Shown piece after piece: positions 60,760-64,000 of a DNA stretch of 64,000 bases (the stretch's first letter is position 1; each line of letters starts with the position of its first letter). Made by a program: the position numbers and the translations under genes. The notes beneath the pieces were generated by a model that saw only the letters and a list, made by a program, of their open reading frames with translations, did no database searches and had not been told where the DNA came from. Source of the stretch: Streptomyces sp. DT2A-34 (GTDB taxonomy: Bacteria; Actinomycetota; Actinomycetes; Streptomycetales; Streptomycetaceae); assembly GCF_030499515.1 (NCBI RefSeq), contig NZ_JASTWJ010000001.1:1860001-1924000 (forward strand), given 5' to 3'.

Positions 60760-61986
60760 GTGGGGAACCCGACCGTCCGCGCCATGGACCGGACCAGCGC
60801 ACCAGAGAGGGTGAAGGGCGGCGGGCTCGCTGTGTTCAGCGTGGCCTTCGCCTTATGGATCACCATGGCGGGCACCACGGCGCCCACCCCCCTCTACCCG
60901 CTCTACGGCGAGGAGTTCGGCTTCACGCCCTTCACCGTGACCGTGGTCTTCGCCGTCTACGCGCTCGGCGTCGTCCTCGGGCTGCTGGTCTTCGGGCGGC
61001 TGTCCGACCAGGTGGGACGCCGCCCTGTACTCATCGCGGCCACGCTGCTGTCGGTGTGCGCCGCGATCGTCTTCCTGTTCGCCCAGAACCTCGGGGCCAT
61101 CCTCGCCGCCCGGGTCATCTCCGGCTTCTCGGCGGCTCTGGTGACCGGCGCCGCCACCGCCTCCCTCGCCGAACGACTCGGGCAGCACGCCCGCGTGAAG
61201 CCCGCGACCGTCGCCCTGTTCGCGAACATGGGCGGCCTGGCCTGCGGCACCCTGCTGGCCGGCATCCTGGCCGATGTCGCCCCGTCCCCGCTGCGCACAC
61301 CGTGGGTCGTCATGCTCGCCCTGGCCGCCGTCGGCATGCTCGGCGTCATGGTGAACGGGGAGAGCTCCACGCACCGGTCCGGCTTCTCGCTCCAGTTCCA
61401 TCCGCTGCACGTACCGGCCGAGATCCGGTCGGACTTCCTGCGCTCCGCCATGGCGGCCGGTTCGGGCTTCGCGGTGTTGGGCGTGCTGACCGCCGTGACC
61501 GGCCTGTTCCTGGGCACAGTGCTGAACGAGACCAGCCATACGCTGACCGGCCTCGTCGTCTTCACCGCCTTCGCCTGCACCGCCTTCGGCCAGCTCCTGG
61601 TCCGCACCCTCAAGCCGGCTACCGCCCTGCCCGTGTCCTGCGTGGGGCTGATCGTGGCCGCCGGCCTGATCGCCACGTCGATGGCCACCGACACCCTGAC
61701 ACCCCTGCTCGTCGGCGCCGCCGTCAACGGCCTGGCGACGGGCATCGCCGTGGGGCACGGCATCGGCAGCATCACCACGCGCAGCGCTCCCCAGCACCGC
61801 GGCGCGTCGGTGTCCACCTTCTTCGCCATCCTGTACTCGATGCTCGCGGTGCCCGCGATCGGCGTGGGCGTCCTGATCCGCGAGACCAGCCTGCGCCCGG
61901 CGGGCGAGACGTTCAGCGCGGTGGTCGCCGCGCTCTCTCTCGGCGTACTGCTCAGCCTGGTGCGCACCGGCCGGAAGGCCGCCTGA
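60760..61986 (+). CDS. MFS drug/metabolite exporter
   Basis: This 408-residue protein has twelve helices and the loop 2-3 motif GRLSDQVGRRPVLIA. It probably expels a small toxic compound sensed by the TetR regulator. The start is GTG 60760 (ATG 60784 also in frame). It contains a TTA codon at 60853-60855, which in Streptomyces requires the bldA tRNA, so expression may be tied to development. A hairpin follows. Confidence 0.88.
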   Translation: MGNPTVRAMDRTSAPERVKGGGLAVFSVAFALWITMAGTTAPTPLYPLYGEEFGFTPFTVTVVFAVYALGVVLGLLVFGRLSDQVGRRPVLIAATLLSVCAAIVFLFAQNLGAILAARVISGFSAALVTGAATASLAERLGQHARVKPATVALFANMGGLACGTLLAGILADVAPSPLRTPWVVMLALAAVGMLGVMVNGESSTHRSGFSLQFHPLHVPAEIRSDFLRSAMAAGSGFAVLGVLTAVTGLFLGTVLNETSHTLTGLVVFTAFACTAFGQLLVRTLKPATALPVSCVGLIVAAGLIATSMATDTLTPLLVGAAVNGLATGIAVGHGIGSITTRSAPQHRGASVSTFFAILYSMLAVPAIGVGVLIRETSLRPAGETFSAVVAALSLGVLLSLVRTGRKAA

Positions 61987-61990
61987 TTCC

Positions 61991-62020
61991 GGTCCGCCGC
62001 CCACCGGTTCGCGGCGGACC
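61991..62020 (+). terminator. 10-bp perfect stem after MFS gene
   Basis: GGTCCGCCGC (61991-62000), 10-nt loop, GCGGCGGACC (62011-62020). It sits 5 bp after the MFS stop and before the regulator, suggesting that the regulator has its own promoter or is made by read-through. Confidence 0.7.
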
Positions 62021-62067
62021 CCCTGTGCCAGAATCTCAGCACACGCACGACTCGAAAGGTTGACGGG

Positions 62068-62721
62068 ATCATCAGCGCCACGCGGAAGCCACGACCGGCC
62101 TGCGAGCAGACCACGGTCATCAGCCGAACCGGCCCACGCCGCAGCGAGAGCGTCCGGCTCGCGGTACTGCACGCCGCGGACGATCTCCTCGTCGAGCGGG
62201 GGTTCACCGGTCTGACCATCGAGGGCATCGCCCAGCGCGCGGGTGTGGCCAAGCAGACGATCTACCGCTGGTGGAAGTCGAAGGTCGACATCCTCCTGGA
62301 CACCCTCGTCGACGACGCCCGCGAGGCCCTTCAGTGGCGGACGGACGAGGCCGCGGGCGTCGAGGAGAACCTCGCGTCCCATCTGCGGCGTGTGGCCGAC
62401 TTCTTCGAGGAGCCGGCCGGCCAGGTGCTTCAGGCCCTGCTCGGCCAGGCCCAGCTGGAAAGCGACACGGCCGCGGCACTGCGGGAAGGGTTCCTGAACG
62501 AGCAACGTGAGCGCGACGTGGCCGGCCTGCGCGAGCTCCTCGCCCGCGATCACGAGATCACCGTCGACGACCGGACCCTCGACCACCTCGTGGATCTGCT
62601 GCTCGGCCCGCTGTACTACCGGGTGCTCGTGTTCGGTGCGCCCATCGACAAGGAACTCGTGGAGTCCACGACCCGGCTCGTACTGGCCCTCGCCCGCGAG
62701 TCGTCGCCCAAGTTCTCCTGA
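62068..62721 (+). CDS. TetR-family regulator with no normal start codon
   Basis: This protein of about 217 residues has a complete TetR helix-turn-helix: SVRLAVLHAADDLLVERGF, then TIEGIAQRAGVAKQTIYRWW. The C-terminal ligand domain contains EENLASHLRRVADFF and LLLGPLYYRVLVFG. No ATG, GTG or TTG is in frame between the MFS stop (61984) and the GTG at 62245, and that GTG lies inside the recognition helix, so it cannot be the true start. GAAAGG at 62054-62059 precedes ATC ATC at 62068. Either initiation is non-canonical or the start has been lost. Confidence 0.72.
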   Translation: MISATRKPRPACEQTTVISRTGPRRSESVRLAVLHAADDLLVERGFTGLTIEGIAQRAGVAKQTIYRWWKSKVDILLDTLVDDAREALQWRTDEAAGVEENLASHLRRVADFFEEPAGQVLQALLGQAQLESDTAAALREGFLNEQRERDVAGLRELLARDHEITVDDRTLDHLVDLLLGPLYYRVLVFGAPIDKELVESTTRLVLALARESSPKFS

Positions 62722-62723
62722 CG

Positions 62724-62783
62724 GACCGTTGTATGTGAGTGGCCCCCGGCAAGAGCGCCGGGGGCCACTCACATACAACGGTC
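62724..62783. terminator. 27-bp perfect hairpin between convergent genes
   Basis: Arms 62724-62750 and 62757-62783 are perfect reverse complements with loop AAGAGC. The stem is very long for an ordinary terminator. It lies 2 bp after the TetR stop and about 30 bp before the 3' end of the PaaY-like gene, so it ends both transcripts. Confidence 0.85.
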
Positions 62784-62813
62784 AGTGCGATGCCTCCTGG
62801 TGGGGGAAGGGTC

Positions 62814-63426
62814 TCAGCGGGTGCGGTATTCGTGCAGGGTGATGTGCTCGGGTTCGCCGGAGTGCGCGGGCGCCGCGTCGGAGGCCCGCTCGGTGGCGGG
62901 TTCGGCCGGGTGCAGAGCGGTGAGGCAGCGCTGGGCCAGCTTCTGGTACTGGAGGGTCCCGTTGCCCTTCCAGGCGATCTCGTCGGCCGTGAGCTCGCGC
63001 AGCACCTTCGCCGGGGCTGCCTGCCACAAGGTGCCGTTCGGGCACATGGAAGCGGGACTTGACGAAGCTGCCCGCGCCGACGAACGCCTGCCGCCCCACG
63101 ACCACGCCGTCCATCAGGACCGACTTCATGCCGATGAGGCTGTCCCGCCCCACCCGGCAACCGTGCAGCACACTGCCGTGACCGACGTGGCCGTCCTCCT
63201 CGACGACCGTGTCGGCTCCGGGGAAGCAGTGCAGGACACAGCCGTCCTGCACATTGGAGCCCGCGCGGAGTTCGATGTGCCCGAAGTCGCCGCGCAGGCC
63301 GGCGAGGGGACCGACGAAGCAGCCCGGTCCGATGTCGACCGAACCGATGAGCACCGCTTCGGGGTGGACGAACGCCGTGGGGTGCACGACGGGGACGTGT
63401 CCTTCGAAGGAATAGATCCTTGCCAT
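62814..63426 (-). pseudogene. PaaY/gamma-carbonic-anhydrase-like hexapeptide protein with 1-nt frameshift
   Basis: ATG 63426 begins MARIYSFEGHVPVVHP, followed by left-handed beta-helix hexapeptides and histidines for metal (FGHIELRAGSNVQDGCVLH, GHVGHGSVLHGC). The frame reads to VPERHLVAGSP, then an extra base near 63011 shifts it; in the next frame the family continues AKVLRELTADEIAWKG to a stop at 62814-62816. One base removed restores about 203 residues. PaaY-type proteins are thioesterases in phenylacetate-type degradation. It is 8 bp after the monooxygenase gene, so one operon. Confidence 0.8.
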
Positions 63427-63434
63427 GGTCTTTC

Positions 63435-64000
63435 TCACCGTTCGTTCGAGGTGGAGAGGGAGCCGGCTGGTTGGACGGCCGTTGTCGTGGACGCGCGCAG
63501 CTCGCCCAGCGCGTCGTGTCCGTGGATCCAGGCGAGGTCGTCGGGCAGCCCGGTCAGCCGGGCGTTGCGGGCCTCCGCCTCGGCGCCGTCCGGCAGTTGG
63601 AAGCAGGTGGCGTTCTTGCGGGAGCCCGCCTGGAGCAGACGGGTGCGCGGTCGGCGCAGCTGCTCGTAGGACCGCAGGGCCACCGCGGCCTCGTCGGCGC
63701 CGGCGCGGCCGAGGAGGTGCGCCAGCACCACCGCGTCCTCCAGCGACTGGTTCGCGCCCTGCCCGTGGTGCGGCAGCATCGCGTGGGCCGCGTCGCCGAG
63801 CAGGGTGACCCGGCCCGCGCTCCAGACACGCTGCGGTTCGCGGTCGTACAGCGCCCACCGGCCGGGCCGTTCGCACGCGGCGAGGATCTCGGTGACGAAC
63901 GGGTGCCAGCCGTCGAAGGCGGCGAGCAGTTCCGCGCCGTCGCCCTCGGTGGACCAGGACTCGATCGTCCACTCGGCATCGGGGACGACGGCGAGGAAGT
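63435..64000 (-). CDS. FAD-dependent aromatic monooxygenase, C-terminal part (5' end outside window)
   Basis: About 188 residues of a class A flavin monooxygenase are present. The second FAD motif is clear: VTLLGDAAHAMLPHHGQGAN followed by QSLEDAVVLAHLL, then a helix RPRTRLLQAGSRKNA. Similar proteins hydroxylate salicylate or related aromatics with NAD(P)H and oxygen. The reading frame is open to the window edge. A PaaY-like gene follows at once, suggesting aromatic compound breakdown. Confidence 0.85.
   Translation of the reverse strand, partial: FLAVVPDAEWTIESWSTEGDGAELLAAFDGWHPFVTEILAACERPGRWALYDREPQRVWSAGRVTLLGDAAHAMLPHHGQGANQSLEDAVVLAHLLGRAGADEAAVALRSYEQLRRPRTRLLQAGSRKNATCFQLPDGAEAEARNARLTGLPDDLAWIHGHDALGELRASTTTAVQPAGSLSTSNER

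Noticed and set aside
62724..62783. Insertion-sequence end or integron-type site
   Set aside because: No transposase, no second copy and no target duplication were seen; its place between convergent stops fits a terminator.

Overview
The window looks like a stretch of a Streptomyces (or very close relative) chromosome. The DNA is extremely GC-rich. It carries a four-gene conservon (kinase-like protein, roadblock protein, DUF742 protein, small GTPase), a SpoIIE-type phosphatase, many GTGA/ATGA stop-start overlaps, and one TTA codon in an otherwise TTA-poor setting. No rRNA, tRNA, CRISPR array, transposase or phage gene was seen.

Layout. 1-192 is the end of an arabinose-binding (AbfB-type) protein. 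251-8431 holds an OpuC/ProX-type betaine importer on the minus strand whose binding-protein gene is separated from its permease and ATPase genes by a plus-strand block, the conservon plus a RidA-like gene (1498-5902). 8598-10202 has a family 2 glycosyltransferase and a truncated membrane mannosyltransferase that runs into an unrelated minus-strand gene. 10326-15434 is a flavin electron-transfer operon (ferric-reductase-like protein, double FMN-binding protein, ApbE) next to a two-component system. 15487-23714 is a mixed block for cell-surface sugar or lipid modification with a second two-component system, a molybdopterin oxidoreductase and membrane proteins.

23737-37459 is the most interesting part. 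An iron box precedes a frameshifted DUF2470 gene. A ten-gene translationally coupled operon reads in the opposite direction from a Zur-like palindrome at 35888-35902. It encodes an ATP-grasp ligase, a DUF4213/DUF364 'heavy-metal chelation' protein, a cysteine-synthase-like PLP enzyme, an enolase-superfamily epimerase, an MFS exporter, a methyltransferase and a complete DppA/NikA-type ABC importer. I infer a small-molecule metallophore system (make, export, re-import), probably zinc-controlled; this is a hypothesis. A secreted peptidase gene diverges from the same control region.

37431-42140 contains a GAF-SpoIIE phosphatase/anti-sigma-like protein, a DUF4142 protein and a small membrane protein. 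42271-58708 is a glycan-utilisation locus: SIS protein, RpiR-type regulator, GH38 alpha-mannosidase, sugar ABC importer without its own ATPase, two GH3 enzymes, a GlcNAc-type kinase and a GH5-like hydrolase. The set is what would be needed to take in and dismantle N-glycan core oligosaccharides in the cytoplasm. A repeated motif resembling TGGTGATTTGAACCA precedes the main units and is a candidate regulator operator.

58855-64000 holds a remnant gene, a membrane flippase-like protein, an MFS exporter with paired operator-like palindromes and a TetR regulator that lacks a normal start codon, a 27-bp perfect hairpin, a frameshifted PaaY-like gene and the 3' part of an FAD monooxygenase.
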